Positions 22,263-33,372 of a stretch of 64,000 bases of DNA are shown piece after piece. The notes beneath the pieces were generated by a model, which saw only the letters and a program-made list of their open reading frames with translations, ran no database searches and had not been told where the DNA came from. The stretch comes from Apium graveolens. Lineage: Eukaryota > Streptophyta > Magnoliopsida > Apiales > Apiaceae. Location of the stretch: NCBI RefSeq assembly GCF_009905375.1, contig NC_133655.1, positions 165,012,076-165,076,075 on the forward strand. The letters are read 5' to 3'. Position 1 is the first letter of the stretch. Each line of letters begins with the position of its first letter. A program made the position numbers and the translations under genes.

Positions 22263-24149
22263 TCCAAATGTTCTAAGATTATTCGATCTTGGCGGCACGA
22301 GTCTTCCCCTTCGCTTCGGAACCTACACATTATATTAATTTCATTACTATTTACTCTTTATCGACTTATAAGCCTATAAGCTTCCAGACTAACCTTTACC
22401 CCTATTATAACTACGATTACACAAACTTATGATTACAGATAACTTAATCATATACTATTCAAGTAATCCATATACTCACATAATCACGTAATGGCATAGC
22501 ATATGATACTTTGCTATTATCACCTAAATCTCTAAGCACGTAAGCAAATAACACATAAGAACTACCACTAATGCTTTACTCTATCTATTCTGATCCTAAC
22601 TTAAACCAAAAGATGTTATGCCACTCGAAAGGGTGATCTCGGTTTTCTTGGTGGAAATGGGGTGTCTCCACCTTGGGCCTTCATTCCAAACCACTTCCTA
22701 CAGGTTTTGAAGACTCTAAACTAACTTCTAAAGTTGGTGAGACTCAAATGCCTCACTCCTAAAGGTTTACAAAGGTCAAGACTCTCACCGAAGTCTCCTG
22801 CGAGCAACAGTTTGCACGTCCTATGCTCTTTAGCCGATATCTTAACTTCTACTCTATGAATTCTAACAAAACCAATTCCCATAGATTCTTAATACCTAGA
22901 CCTAACTCTCAGACGTGGTTTCAGGCCAAGGACTCACCTATGCCTCTATAGGATTTTGCCCAAATTTGACACTTGTCCAGCCTTCCTCGAATTCACTTTG
23001 CCCTATATTCACTCACATAAAACTCACTTTTCTCATTAAATTTTTAATTCTAAAGTTTTTTAAGCTTCCTCGAGATGAATTACACTTATTCAAGCCAAGG
23101 CCCCATGAAGGCCTAGCCTAATTCATGGCTATAGTCGACCAAAGTTCAAGTTTACACACTTCTGCCCTGTTCTGAGTTACTCTCGGAAATGTGTGTGTGT
23201 GTGCCTACCTAAATGCAAGTTTTTCAATGAATCAAAACCACTGGACTCAAGTACAACTCAAGTACTAACTCTAGTAAACTTGGGCCTAGCAAGGCCTTAC
23301 CACAACTCACCTAAAACAGCCTATACTTGTGGTGAAAAATTCTGCTACAAAGTGCCTAGTGTACCTCCTTCCACTTTAACTCCCAAATCAACACCAAAAC
23401 CAACATGCAAGCCCACAAATCTATCCTACATTGTACACAACCCTACTAACTATCATTATATGGAAAAATACGAGCATAAACTTATCCATAATAGTCATTA
23501 ACCGAGGCATAAACAAAGGGCATAGTAGAGCAGATTTTACATATGAAATTTTAGGCAAATATTCGAACCAAAAACACATGATAACAACTTGATGGCTACA
23601 AGATTTAATCATAACTCATTAAATCACATAACATACTAGCATTTTATAGTAAAAACCGTGGCATGCATTGCACAAAAACTCATATTCAAATCACATAACA
23701 CATTTGTTCGAAATATCACTTATACTACGACATGCAAGCATTAACTTCAACTTTTAGTGTAAAAATCATAGCATGCAAGGATAGAAACTTTGTAAAAACA
23801 TATTTTAAAAGATCATGGGTTCCTTAAAACTCACATGCAAAGCTTCTTTCCTTTTTGAAATCAAATAAAACTAACACACAAAATAGAAAAACCCATTCGG
23901 CTCCTTGGAGTCATTGCTGAATGCTTGAGGCCAAGATTATGGCTTGAAAGTAGAAGCATAACACTTCATCAAGACCATCTCTTGCTCAAGTTTTATAAGC
24001 CACAATTAGTTCAACTCTAGATTCATAAGAATTAAAGTTAAAGCCTTGGCTTTAGCTACATGCAACTAGAAAAAAACTCACTTTAAATGATGATATGAAA
24101 CCAAATGAAATTAACCTTGCTTAGAGGGGTTGAAAGATGCAAGAAGATG

Positions 24150-24285
24150 AAGAAATGAAAAGAAAGAAAAAAAAATGAGAGGGGAGGGGGTTGAAGGCGC
24201 AGCCGAGAGAGGGGAAAGAGAGAAGAGAGTGAAATGAATTGGTGGTGGAGAAAATGAGGTGAGTGGAGTGTATATGTTTGTTTTT
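24150..24285 (-). promoter_or_regulatory. Possible E2 promoter and pyrimidine-rich leader (minus strand)
   Basis: On the minus strand a CATATACACTCC sequence near 24269-24278 is followed by a long C/T-rich tract (24160-24230 as G/A on the plus strand). A TATA-like box followed by a pyrimidine patch is typical of plant promoters. The transcription start was not determined. Confidence 0.4.
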
Positions 24286-24994
24286 ATCCCATTAAAATGG
24301 TAGTGGAGGTTGAACTTACCAATTTATCCTTTATCCACTAATAGCCAACTATTGCATGCAAGGTTTTATTGGTCTTTTGCTTGGTCAAAGAGAGTTAGTG
24401 GGGAGTGAAATGACAATCCTATCCTTGACTTCTATTTGAGTGAAAATTGCATGCAAGGCTATGCTTGTAATTTGATAACTAATAAAAGTAAAATTTAAAA
24501 GAATGACTTTTAGTAATTAAAATACAAATCCATAAATCACCAAATAAATACAATAAATACTATGAGATTTTAGAAATTTAATAAAATTGTTTTCAAAAAT
24601 TTTGAATAAAATTTTATATTAAAATAATTTTTCTTATGGTAATATACTAACAAAATAAATCACGAAAAATATAATTATCACACTATAAATCGCACAAATA
24701 ATTGCAAGTAACTTGATTATATCCCATAATACTAAAATAAAAATTTATCGCCTAATCGCAACTATTCAAATATTACTAAATCGCGAGAAATCTTTATTAT
24801 TTACTAATCGCGTAGCAAAAATCCTACTCGCGTACGAAAATTACACGCTTAAAATATTCCAGCATCACTCGCAATGCCATACAACAAAAATTACACACAA
24901 TATATAATGAATCCGCATAATCGGCCTTATAACACAAAATATTTATGAATATATATATCGCATTTATAAAAATAGCTCTAATATTTACCGGTTG

Positions 24995-25285
24995 TCACAT
25001 CCTCTCCCCCTTATAGAATTCTATCCTCAGAATATAGGAGAATAATTGAGGATACCGATTCCGCATTTCAGATTCTAATTCCCACGTTGCTTCTTCAACT
25101 TTAGGATTCCTCCATAATACTTTTACCAAACTTACTGCTTTATTCCTAAGAATTCTCTCTTGTCGATCCAGTATCTGCACAGGTCGCTCTTCATACGATA
25201 AATCAGCCTGAATCTCTACTGGTTCAATCTCTATCATATGATTGGAATCTGGATTATACTTCTTTAGCAATGAGACATGAAACAC
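24995..25285 (-). pseudogene. E2 pol end: integrase tail and chromodomain-like region
   Basis: A 96-codon open stretch begins MFHVSLLKKYNPD and continues to VQILDRQERILRNKAVSLVK, VLWRNPKVEEATWELE and RNRYPQLF. The VLWR....EEATWE pattern is the chromodomain-like tail of Tekay/Del chromoviruses, thought to direct integration by reading chromatin marks. The frame runs through the polypurine tract and stops just at the LTR edge. A frameshift separates it from the rest of integrase at about 25286. The piece is well preserved, but the protein it belongs to is not. Confidence 0.85.
25000..25014 (-). other. E2 polypurine tract
   Basis: Minus strand ATAAGGGGGAGAGGA lies directly before the 3' LTR start TGTGACA. 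Confidence 0.88.
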
Positions 25286-26180
25286 ATTATGTACGCTGAT
25301 ATTGTGGCGGTAAGGCTAACTCATAAGCAACTTTACCTACTTGGTTCAAGATTTCAAAAGGTCCAATGTATCTTGGTGCTAACTTCCCTTTCTTACTGAA
25401 TCGGTTTAAACCCTTCCATGGTGATACTTTTAGTAACACAGCTTCCCCAATTTCAAATTTCATATCTTTCCAGACGGGGTTTGCGTACTTCCTTTTTCTA
25501 TCCTGAGCAGCAATGAGTCTCGTCTTGATCATAGTGACAGTGTCCTTTATATGTTGAATCAATTCAGGTCCATAAATCTTTCCTTCTCCAACTTCATCCC
25601 AACTCGTCGGTTTTCTACACTTTTGTCCATATAACATTTCGTATGGTGGCATGCCAATACTGGAATGGTAGCTATTGTTATACGAGAATTCTACGAGTGG
25701 TAGATGATCGTCCTAACTTCCCGAAAAATCAATTGCACAGCTTCGCAACATATCTTCAATGGTTTAGATTGTTTGTTCGCTTTGGCCATCGGTTTGAGGA
25801 TGATATACCGTACTCATGTCTAATTTTATTCCAAGGTTTTCTTGAAATTGCCTCCAGAATCTCGAGTTGAATCGCGGTTCTCGATTTGAAACTATTGATA
25901 TGGGTACACCATGACGTAACATGATTTCGTGTACATATATATGAACTAATCTATTTAACGAAGACTTCTCATTGATTGGAAGAAAATGAGCCGATTTTGT
26001 AAGGCGGTCAACTATTACCCAAATTGCGTCGTGTCTAGAACGTGTTCGCGGTAAACCCACTACGAAATCCATGGCAATATTTTCCCACTTCCATTACGGA
26101 ATCTTCAATGGTTGAATCAAACCACTTGGTCTCTGATGTTCTGCTTTTACTCTTTGGCACGTGTCTTATTTTGAAATCCA
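25286..26180 (-). pseudogene. E2 integrase core and C-terminal part
   Basis: The catalytic core lies at 25764-26072: MDFVVGLPRTRSRHD holds the first aspartate, the second site reads VSNREPRF, and HPQTDGQSEQT carries the glutamate. Family members have Asp in SDR(D/E)P at the second site, so Asn here would abolish activity. The C-terminal part at 25287-25652 reads PPYEMLYGQKCRKP, KGLNRFSKKGKLAPRYIGPF and VGKVAYELALP. Stops and frame changes occur at about 25760, between 25652 and 25764, and in the linker above 26072. Confidence 0.85.
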
Positions 26181-26759
26181 CTATTTAATCTCCCTTTTCA
26201 TGTTCGGCCACCAAAAACTCTTTTTTAAATCATGGTACATTTTGGTACTTCCCGTATAAATCAAAAATTTTAAGTTGTGTGCTTCCTTCAAAATGTCATT
26301 CATTAATTCAGTCACATTTGAAATCCAAATTCTTGTTGAAAATCTCAACACACCTTGTTTGTCTTTTTGGGTACATATCTCTTTTCCTATCAACTGATTA
26401 TTCTCTTGAGTCATCACTTCATCTTGGCATTTCTTTATCCTTTCTAGTAGTATCGGTTGAAAAGTAATGGCATAACATATTTCTTACGCTCTTCCATGAT
26501 CACAAAGCTCTAATTGAAAATTTTCAACTTCATCAAATAATTCCTTCGACATCGTTATCATATTTAACCTTTCCTTCCTACTCAAAGCGTCTGCTACTAC
26601 GTTGGCCTTTCCCGGATGATAATTTATCAAATAATCGTAGTCTTTGATCAATTCCAACCATCGCCACTATCTCATATTCAGCTCCTTCTAAGTAAAGAGG
26701 TACTTCAGGCTCTTATGATCGGTGTATATCTCACACTTTTCCCCATATAAGTAGTGTCT
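26181..26759 (-). pseudogene. E2 RNase H end and integrase zinc-finger region
   Basis: From high to low coordinates: an RNase H segment (RHYLYGEKCEIYTDHKSLKY) with stops, YHPGKANVVADALSRKE at about 26590-26620, then from 26417 the integrase N-terminus with KQGVLRFSTRIWI, ILKEAHN, GSTKMYHDLKKSFWWPNMK. The HHCC finger is imperfect (YTGSTKM where family members have HPGSTKM). Stops separate this from both neighbours. Confidence 0.8.
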
Positions 26760-27865
26760 CTAAAGCTTCAAAGCAAAAATTATCGCAGCTAACTCGAAGT
26801 CGTGAGTTGGGTACTTCTGTTCGTGCGGTTTAAGTTGTCTCGAAGCATATGCTATCACCTTCCCGTGTTGTATCAATACACATCCAAGTCCTTTGTAAGA
26901 GGCATCACTATAGATTATAAATTCTCCTTTATCATCTGGTAATGCTAAAACCGGAGTAGTTACCAGTCTTTGCTTTAATTCTTGAAAACTATTTTCGCAC
27001 TTCTCCGTCCATTCAAACTTCTCATTCTTCCTTGTCAATTTGGTCAAGGGTACGGAAATCTTCGAAAAATCCTTTACAAATCTCCTGTAATATCCCTCTA
27101 GTCCCATAAAACTTCTCACTTCTGTTGGCGTCTTCGGTCTCTCCCAATTCATCACCACTTCAATCTTTTCAGGATCTACTCTAATCTCTTCTCTTCCAAC
27201 AATGTGTCCTAGAAATCTTACTTTAACTAACCAAAACTCGCACTTCGAGAACTTGGCGTACAATCTCTCCTTCCGCAATACCTCTAAGACTATTCTTAGA
27301 TGTTCTGCATGATTAGCTTCTGTCTTTGAATATACCAAAATATCATCAATGAAAACTATGACAAACTTGTCCAAATACTCCTTGAATACTCAATTCATTA
27401 AATCCATGAAAGCAGCTGGTGCATTCATTAACCCAAAAGCCATAACGAGAAACTCGTAATGTCCATATCTTGTTCGAAAAGTTGTTTTTTGTATGTCTTC
27501 AGACTTAATCTTTAATTGGTGGTATCTAGATCGCAGATCAATCTTTGAAAAATAAGAGGCTCCCTTGAGTTGGTCAAACAGATCGTCAATTCTAGGCAAA
27601 GGGTATCTATTCTTAATCGTCAACTTGTTCAATTCTCGATAATCTATACAAAGTCGCATGTTTCCATCCTTCTTCTTCACAAACAACACTAGCGCACCGC
27701 ACGGTGAAACACTTGGTCTTACAAATCCTTTGTCTAGTAATTCTTGTATTTGCTTTTCTAATTCCTTCATCTTCGTTGGTGCCATCCTATATGGAGCTTT
27801 CGAAACGGGTTTGGTGCCGGGTGCAAGGTCTATTGTAAACTTAATTTGTCTGTCCGGGGGTTAGC
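26760..27865 (-). pseudogene. E2 reverse transcriptase and start of RNase H
   Basis: RT motifs in order: [68 protein letters not shown], a stop at about 27387, then [13 protein letters not shown] (catalytic FIDD at 27342-27353), [27 protein letters not shown]. RNase H starts with [10 protein letters not shown], and [11 protein letters not shown] ends at a stop at 26757-26759. Another stop lies near 27861. The catalytic residues survive but the frame is interrupted at least three times. This is the best-preserved gypsy RT in the window and the one to use for lineage assignment. Confidence 0.9.
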
Positions 27866-28534
27866 CAGGAAGTTCTTCGGGAAAAACGTCCAGAAATCTT
27901 TTACCACTGGAATGTCTTCCGAATTTGAAACTTCTCTACCTTTATCAACTACATACACCAAATACGCCTCGCATCCTTTTCGAATCAACTTCTTTGCTTG
28001 CATCAAGGTGAGAAATGTCTGAGTTTGCTTTTGGCCCTTGAACATTACTTTCTTACCTTGATGTGTACTTAATACTACTCTTTTATCCTTATAGTCTATT
28101 TGAGCACTAAAACTTGTCAGCCAATCCATTCCTAAAATCACGTCGAATTCTCCTGACTGGAAGGGAATAAGGTTCACAGGAAAAACGTGTCCGGCTATCT
28201 CTATCGAACAATAAGGACAAATACGATTTACAGATACTCTATCTTGATTAGCTAAGATAATGGATAAGGGTTCATACATTGATTGTATTTCACAGTTCAA
28301 CTTATCAACAAAAGACTTCAAAATAAATGATCTAGTGGCTCCCGAATCAATCAATACTTTAGCACTAGAGGCATTCATAGAAAGCGTACCTGATACCACA
28401 TCGGTACTTTGAATTGCATCCTTCATGGTCATATTGAAAGTTCTTTCTTGAGTTGGATAAGTCAAAGCTGGGCGATTTGAAGATGATGCTATCTGAGGTT
28501 GATTGAGAGATATTGGGAATGATGAGGTTGGCAT
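27830..28534 (-). pseudogene. E2 protease region
   Basis: A 234-codon open stretch with the aspartic protease motif VLIDSGATRSFI and the downstream GEFDVILGMDWL, typical of gypsy proteases that cut the Gag-Pol polyprotein. It overlaps the end of the gag frame by about 45 bases in another frame; in relatives gag and protease are continuous, so a small indel near 28530 is likely. The C-terminal end (below about 27865) has shifted out of the RT frame. Confidence 0.85.
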
Positions 28535-29667
28535 AGAGTTACTTGATTCACAGGGTAGGGTACATTAGTCAGTTGCATCAATTGGTTATTATCCACTTTT
28601 TTGCATTCTCGTGACACATGTCCTGGTTTCCCACACTTATAACATATGATGTTCGCCTTCTGATTCTTGCATTCATGAGCATAATGGCCCTTCGTATGAC
28701 ACTTGAAACAAACTATATTCACCTTATTGCAGATTCCCATATGTCGCCTATTACAAATCTTACATTCTGGAACTGATCCTTGTGGGGGTTTCTGTCCATT
28801 GGTTGAATTAGATCTTGTCTTGTGTGTCTTCTTCCCAAATTCTCTCTTCTTATAGTTTTTGGGTCCACTCTGAGGTTTAAACCTTTGATTAGTCCTCTGA
28901 TTCTGGCCCTTGTAACTTGAGCCTTCTTCTCCCGTTTCAATTCTTCTCTTCTTGTTGCCTTTCTCCTTTTGGATTTGCTCACTCTCGCCTTCAATTACCA
29001 TCGCCTTCTTAACCACTTTAGCATAGGTGGTCAACTCAAAAGCTGCCACACGACTCCTTAACCAAGGCTTCAGTCCCTGCTGGAACCTTTTTGCCTTTTT
29101 CTCTTCAGAATCAACATACTCTCCTACAAACCTAGAAAGTTCTATAAACTTCTTCTCATATTCACCGACCGTCATGTTTTCTTGCTTTAACTCAAAGAAT
29201 TTCATCTGCATTTGTGTTTGCATATAGCGAGGAAAATAATTATCCAAGAACATTCTCTTAAACCTATCCCAAGTAAGAACTTCAGTAGCTTCTAAAGCTT
29301 TCGCCGACTCCCACCAATAGTTTAATTCACCTTTAAGAAAATAAGTGGAATACTCCACCTTCTGGTTATCTCCAACAATCGTTAAGGCAAAGGCCTTTTC
29401 TATTTCCTTAAGCCAAGCATGAGCTTCTACCGGGTCTTGTGTTCCTCTAAATTTCGGGGGTTTTACAGATTGAAATGTTTTGAAAGTAGTGACACCTTCT
29501 GGGGGTGGTTGAAGTGGTTGCATTTGTTGAAGAAGTTGTTATTGTTGGGCTATAGTAGCAGTTTGTTGGCGTACCAACTCTACAAGTTGTGCTATATAAG
29601 GGTTTTGTTTTTCTCCATCATTTTCTTGGTTATTTTTAGGTCTTCCTCGGGCTCTTCTAGGTGCCAT
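28489..29667 (-). pseudogene. E2 gag, one early stop
   Basis: The start ATG at 29667 gives MAPRRARGRPKNNQ. Codon 43 is TAA (29539-29541; relatives would likely have CAA Gln), after which 344 codons are open to 28489. Capsid-type domain: VEAHAWLKEIEKAF, YWWESAK, WDRFKRMFLDNYFP, ELKQENMTVGEYE. Basic linker, then a CKICNRRHMGIC element and two classical zinc knuckles, CFKCHTKGHYAHEC and CYKCGKPGHVSREC. The protein would coat and package the element RNA. One substitution plus the frameshift at the protease border are the main lesions, so gag is far less damaged than in E1. Confidence 0.9.
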
Positions 29668-29975
29668 TTTTTGAAATAAGAGTTATACAGTTTGAGGGAT
29701 ACAAAATTAGGGTATTATTTGCAGTTATCATGGTAAACAGTTTTCAAACAATAAGGGTGATACATGGTGATAAGCAAGAAATTTTAAAGGAATCAAAGAT
29801 AGTACATAACTGAATTTAACAGGGTTCAAGTCAAAAGGTACAAATCACAAGGTACAAATATGATTACAGATCCGAATTAAAATAGTACGAGAGTCTAGAA
29901 TGGAAATAAATGACATGGTAATAAAAGGAACAACCTAATCCAAGCAACTAAAGGTCAAGTCTCCTAGAGCTCATC
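29668..29975 (-). other. E2 leader between extra ORF and gag, nothing recognised
   Basis: Spacer of about 300 bp between the end of the acidic ORF and the gag ATG. No motif was recognised. Confidence 0.6.
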
Positions 29976-30299
29976 CTAAGCCTCCTCCTCAGACTCCTCC
30001 TCGGGTTCCTCCTCAGACTCCTCCTCACGAGTTCTCGCAATGTCGGGGGTAGTGTCCTCACATAGCATCTTAACCACAATCCCAAGCTCATCCACTATCG
30101 TCTGCACAGTAATCCGACTGGTCCGGTCACGGTGCATGGGCATCTCCTTCAATCTTGATGTGGCCACCTGGATCAATGATTCGAGCCTCAAAATGGTTTT
30201 CCCCTTAGGTCCATCACCCCTCACTTGCTTACTGGCATAGAGCTCCTCAAGACGTTCCACCAGCCTGATATACTTTCCTTGGAGAAAGTCATGATGCAT
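29976..30299 (-). CDS. Extra 107-codon acidic leader ORF upstream of E2 gag
   Basis: It has a complete frame from ATG at 30299 to TAG at 29976, between the primer site and gag. The first three quarters (MHHDFLQGKYIRLVERLEEL, then a KGKTILRLESLIQVATSRLK segment and ITVQTIVDELGIVVKMLCED) look helical with heptad-like Leu/Ile/Val. The end is a run of Glu/Ser/Pro repeats (EEESEEEPEEESEEEA). I do not recognise a family. It is undamaged while gag and pol of the same element have many lesions; at this short length that could be chance. Some plant gypsy lineages carry an extra ORF before gag, so a real element gene is plausible. The E1 leader (4340-4737) also has an acidic frame here. No ribosome-level evidence is available. 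Confidence 0.5.
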   Translation of the reverse strand: MHHDFLQGKYIRLVERLEELYASKQVRGDGPKGKTILRLESLIQVATSRLKEMPMHRDRTSRITVQTIVDELGIVVKMLCEDTTPDIARTREEESEEEPEEESEEEA

Positions 30300-30500
30300 C
30301 CTTAAGTTACATAGTCAGAGAAAGCAATTGTGTCGCTCTGCAGGGTCGAAAATAATGAATGTGCACATTACTGTCAAGTAATATATATATATATAAAGGT
30401 TAGATACGCTCTATTCGAATATCGCGTATTAGCACTCCTGATACAATAATATATACTCATACTTCCTATGGTCCTAATTGGGCTGTCCAGGGACTCTAAA

Positions 30501-30517
30501 CCTAGGCTCTGAAGCCA
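30501..30517 (-). other. E2 primer-binding site
   Basis: Minus strand TGGCTTCAGAGCCTAGG starts 5 bp inside the 5' LTR edge. It keeps TGG and TCAGAGCC of the tRNA-iMet-type site with mismatches elsewhere. Confidence 0.75.
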
Positions 30518-32243
30518 AAAACTGTCACACCCCAACTGCAACACACACACACACACTCTAAATAAAAGAGAACCTTAATTATTACAAACTTATAAGTCCA
30601 AAGGACGATAATGATCTAATACAATCCAACCAAAATAATAACAATTCAAAGATCTTTACAAGTTCAGAGTTTGGAACAACCCTTCTAACTAATACCACGA
30701 TTACATACTGGCGGATTTCGCCTAAACTATATATATTCTACCTGCGCCCTCAAATGGTCTTCACCTTGTCTAGCGGTTGACTTACGGGTGGTCTGCTTGG
30801 TACGAACCATGATTGCTAGCTGTAGATTAGGGTTAAACACAAGGAAGTGAGCTACAACGCTCAGCAAGTACTAATCATTCTACTAAGCATGACAATATCT
30901 CAAAATCACGAGTTCATAAATCAAGGGGTTATGGATACTGGTAAGAATGACAATAAGAAACATGAGGTTATAATATGAAGACGTGGTAAAATTATAGCAA
31001 GTGAAACATGGTATATGGAATCATGATATCGGGCAATATGCAATAGTATAAAGATATGGTAGAATCTAAATAATCAAAACATGGCATATGGTATCATGGC
31101 ATCGGGCAATCATGTTATAATTATCAAATCATCAAAATCAGTTTAGGACACTACGGATTACAGCCGGTGATCAGCCGCGAAGTAATCCAGAATCGTGCTG
31201 GGTTCTCAAATATAATGGGATCCCTAGGCTATATGTGAGCCTATCAATAACGTGAAAAGGACTTGCGTCTTGGTCCAATCCACTATGATAAGAAAACATT
31301 TATTTTATTTTATTGATTTATAACATGTTTGTCGGGGAAAGATTGGATCTCAGCGTAATTGAATTACATTCAAGGAAAGAATATTTGAAGGTAAAGTACA
31401 AATCAAGATAAGAGTGATTAACGGAAGTATTTGAAATAATTATGGACATGGGGGTTGTTATAACTAAGCATTTGTGGGAAATGTATATATATGAGCAACA
31501 GTTATAAGAATAAAGAGGTAAGTAACTTGCCAACAATTATAAGCATAAGAAAATAGTAGTACTTGTAATATCCGGGATATATCGTGTATTTATTTTTGCT
31601 ATTATATAATTATTATGTGTGTTCAGTATCTATTCTGTGAGCTAATTGTTAAGTGTTATCTGTACTTGAATATTCAAAAATAATATTAATTGAGTATTTT
31701 AATTTTTATATGTCCAAAATAAAATATAGATAATTGTCATATCTTCCTAATTATTTTTATGTTGGTTTATGGATTTATAAGAATCATATGAAATTTCTAA
31801 AATCTTTTTTCCGGGTAATTAAAATCTATTTTATAAAAACGGGAACCAACCGACGTCAACCGTTATTACGTTTTTGGAACCCGAAACTCTTTCGAGAACT
31901 CCTTCCTAACCTAATTGTAATATTCCGAGCATATTCCATGTTTTGACTTTTTCGATCCGGCTTACGATTTGTCCTGCGCGGGTCCCGGCGCAACATTTTC
32001 GATACAATATTCATTTTGGTAAATCAATAAAACCCGTATTTTCGATAAACGGGAGCTTTTTATTAAACTATCACAATTATCACTTCGTAATACGTGTAAC
32101 CAGGCGCTGAGACCAAGACCGCAACACAAATTGTACTGATTTGGATAATTATCCCGAAACCGATACCGTTTGGATCAATTTTTACAAATAAACGTACCGT
32201 TTTATATCCGGAATGATCCAACGGGATACAAATTTTCCGTAAT

Positions 32244-32251
32244 TATAAATA
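32244..32251 (+). promoter_or_regulatory. TATA box of the solo LTR
   Basis: TATAAATA in ATTATAAATAGCC, about 680 bp into the LTR. Transcription would be expected to start about 30 bp downstream, near 32280. This also sets the orientation as plus. Confidence 0.7.
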
Positions 32252-33159
32252 GCCTTTTTCCGTATTTTATTTCGTATCAAAATCATTTGCAGATAGTTAA
32301 TTATATAATTTTCAGAGAAAAACCCTAATTACATAAACTGTTCTAAGAATCAAACAGCAAAACGAAGGCGTTACTGATCTCTGTGTTCAAAGCTTGAGTA
32401 ACCAAAACGAAGGATTTGAAGTGTTCTATCAGATTCTGAGCTTTGTTTCACTGCAGAAATCAAGGTTATTTTTCTAAAAATTTATTTATTTTCGAATTTA
32501 TTTTATTAAAAATATGAATTTTTGTTCGGATGATTGTTTGTATGATTTGATGATTGCATGTTGTAGAGCTTGTTTTCATGATGATTTTCATATGTCATAC
32601 GTCTGATTTGGAGTTCAATAACATGTTCAAATTTGAGTTTGATTTTCGAATTTCAAAATTAGGGTTTATAACCCGTATGAATGTTCTTAATTGAAATTTG
32701 GGGGTTTCTTATTCTGTGATAGATTGATGTTGTGTTATAGTGGGTTGTGTTCTCTGTGAAATTTGCAATCTAGTCGTATAAGTTTCATGAACCAACGAGG
32801 TCTGTAGAGAAGGGAGTTGTGTTTTGAAGTTTTCCGATGTTCGCCGGAAACTGGAAAACTTCACGGCCAAATTCCGGCCAACTCAGGGATTGTTAGGATG
32901 AATTGATTGCAAGGTTGTGTTCCTGATGTTGTGTAGATGTGATCTGGAGGTGTTGGTGGGGTGAGGACGCCGGGAACGTGTTCTCCGGCGAACCCGACTG
33001 TTTTCCGGCGAAGGGCTGGAAAATTACAGTTTAGTACCCCAACTTTTAAAAACGATGAAGCTAGGTCCCTGAAGTTTCAAGACTTTGCAAATTTAGGATT
33101 CCTGTTTATAAAATGTTTAAAAATCATATTTCCTATTTATTTTTATTATAAAAATTCAT

Positions 33160-33372
33160 TTTTAAATTCTGAAAATTCTAAAAATTATTATTTTAATTCT
33201 GAAAATTATTTTTAATTCACAAATAAATCTAAATTAATTAGTTAATTAATTTCAGTTAATTTATAATTGATTAATTGGTCAATTAATTCAAAAATTAATT
33301 GATTAATTGATTTAATTAATTATTAATTGATTTTAATTAGTTATTTAATTAGATTTAATTATTTAAAAATGA
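33160..33372 (+). repeat. AT-rich low-complexity tract (TTAATTGATTAATT type)
   Basis: Irregular repeats of TTAATTGA and ATTAATT inside the solo LTR. Slippage-prone; no coding content. Confidence 0.8.

Larger units (their letters stand above)
21630..24999 (-). mobile_element. E2 3' LTR (Ty3/gypsy, minus strand), truncated by the E1 array
   Basis: On the minus strand it starts TGTGACAACCGG at 24999, next to a polypurine tract. It matches the 5' LTR at 30523-36437 but stops at 21630/21631. The last 483 bp or so of the LTR (equivalent to 30523-31005) are displaced to the left, probably beyond the E1 array. Full LTR length is estimated at about 3.85 kb. It is noncoding; frames such as 23193-23501 on the plus strand look accidental. 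Confidence 0.88.

Noticed and set aside
22127..22330. Minus-strand frame with repeated YYYFLMLIIVGE
   Set aside because: It is the translation of the 36-bp tandem repeat (a multiple of three), not a protein gene.
23193..23501. 102-codon plus-strand frame in the E2 3' LTR with a partial copy at 36119-36340
   Set aside because: Lies inside an LTR, antisense to E2, start region not conserved in the 5' LTR copy; Pro/Thr-rich by composition.
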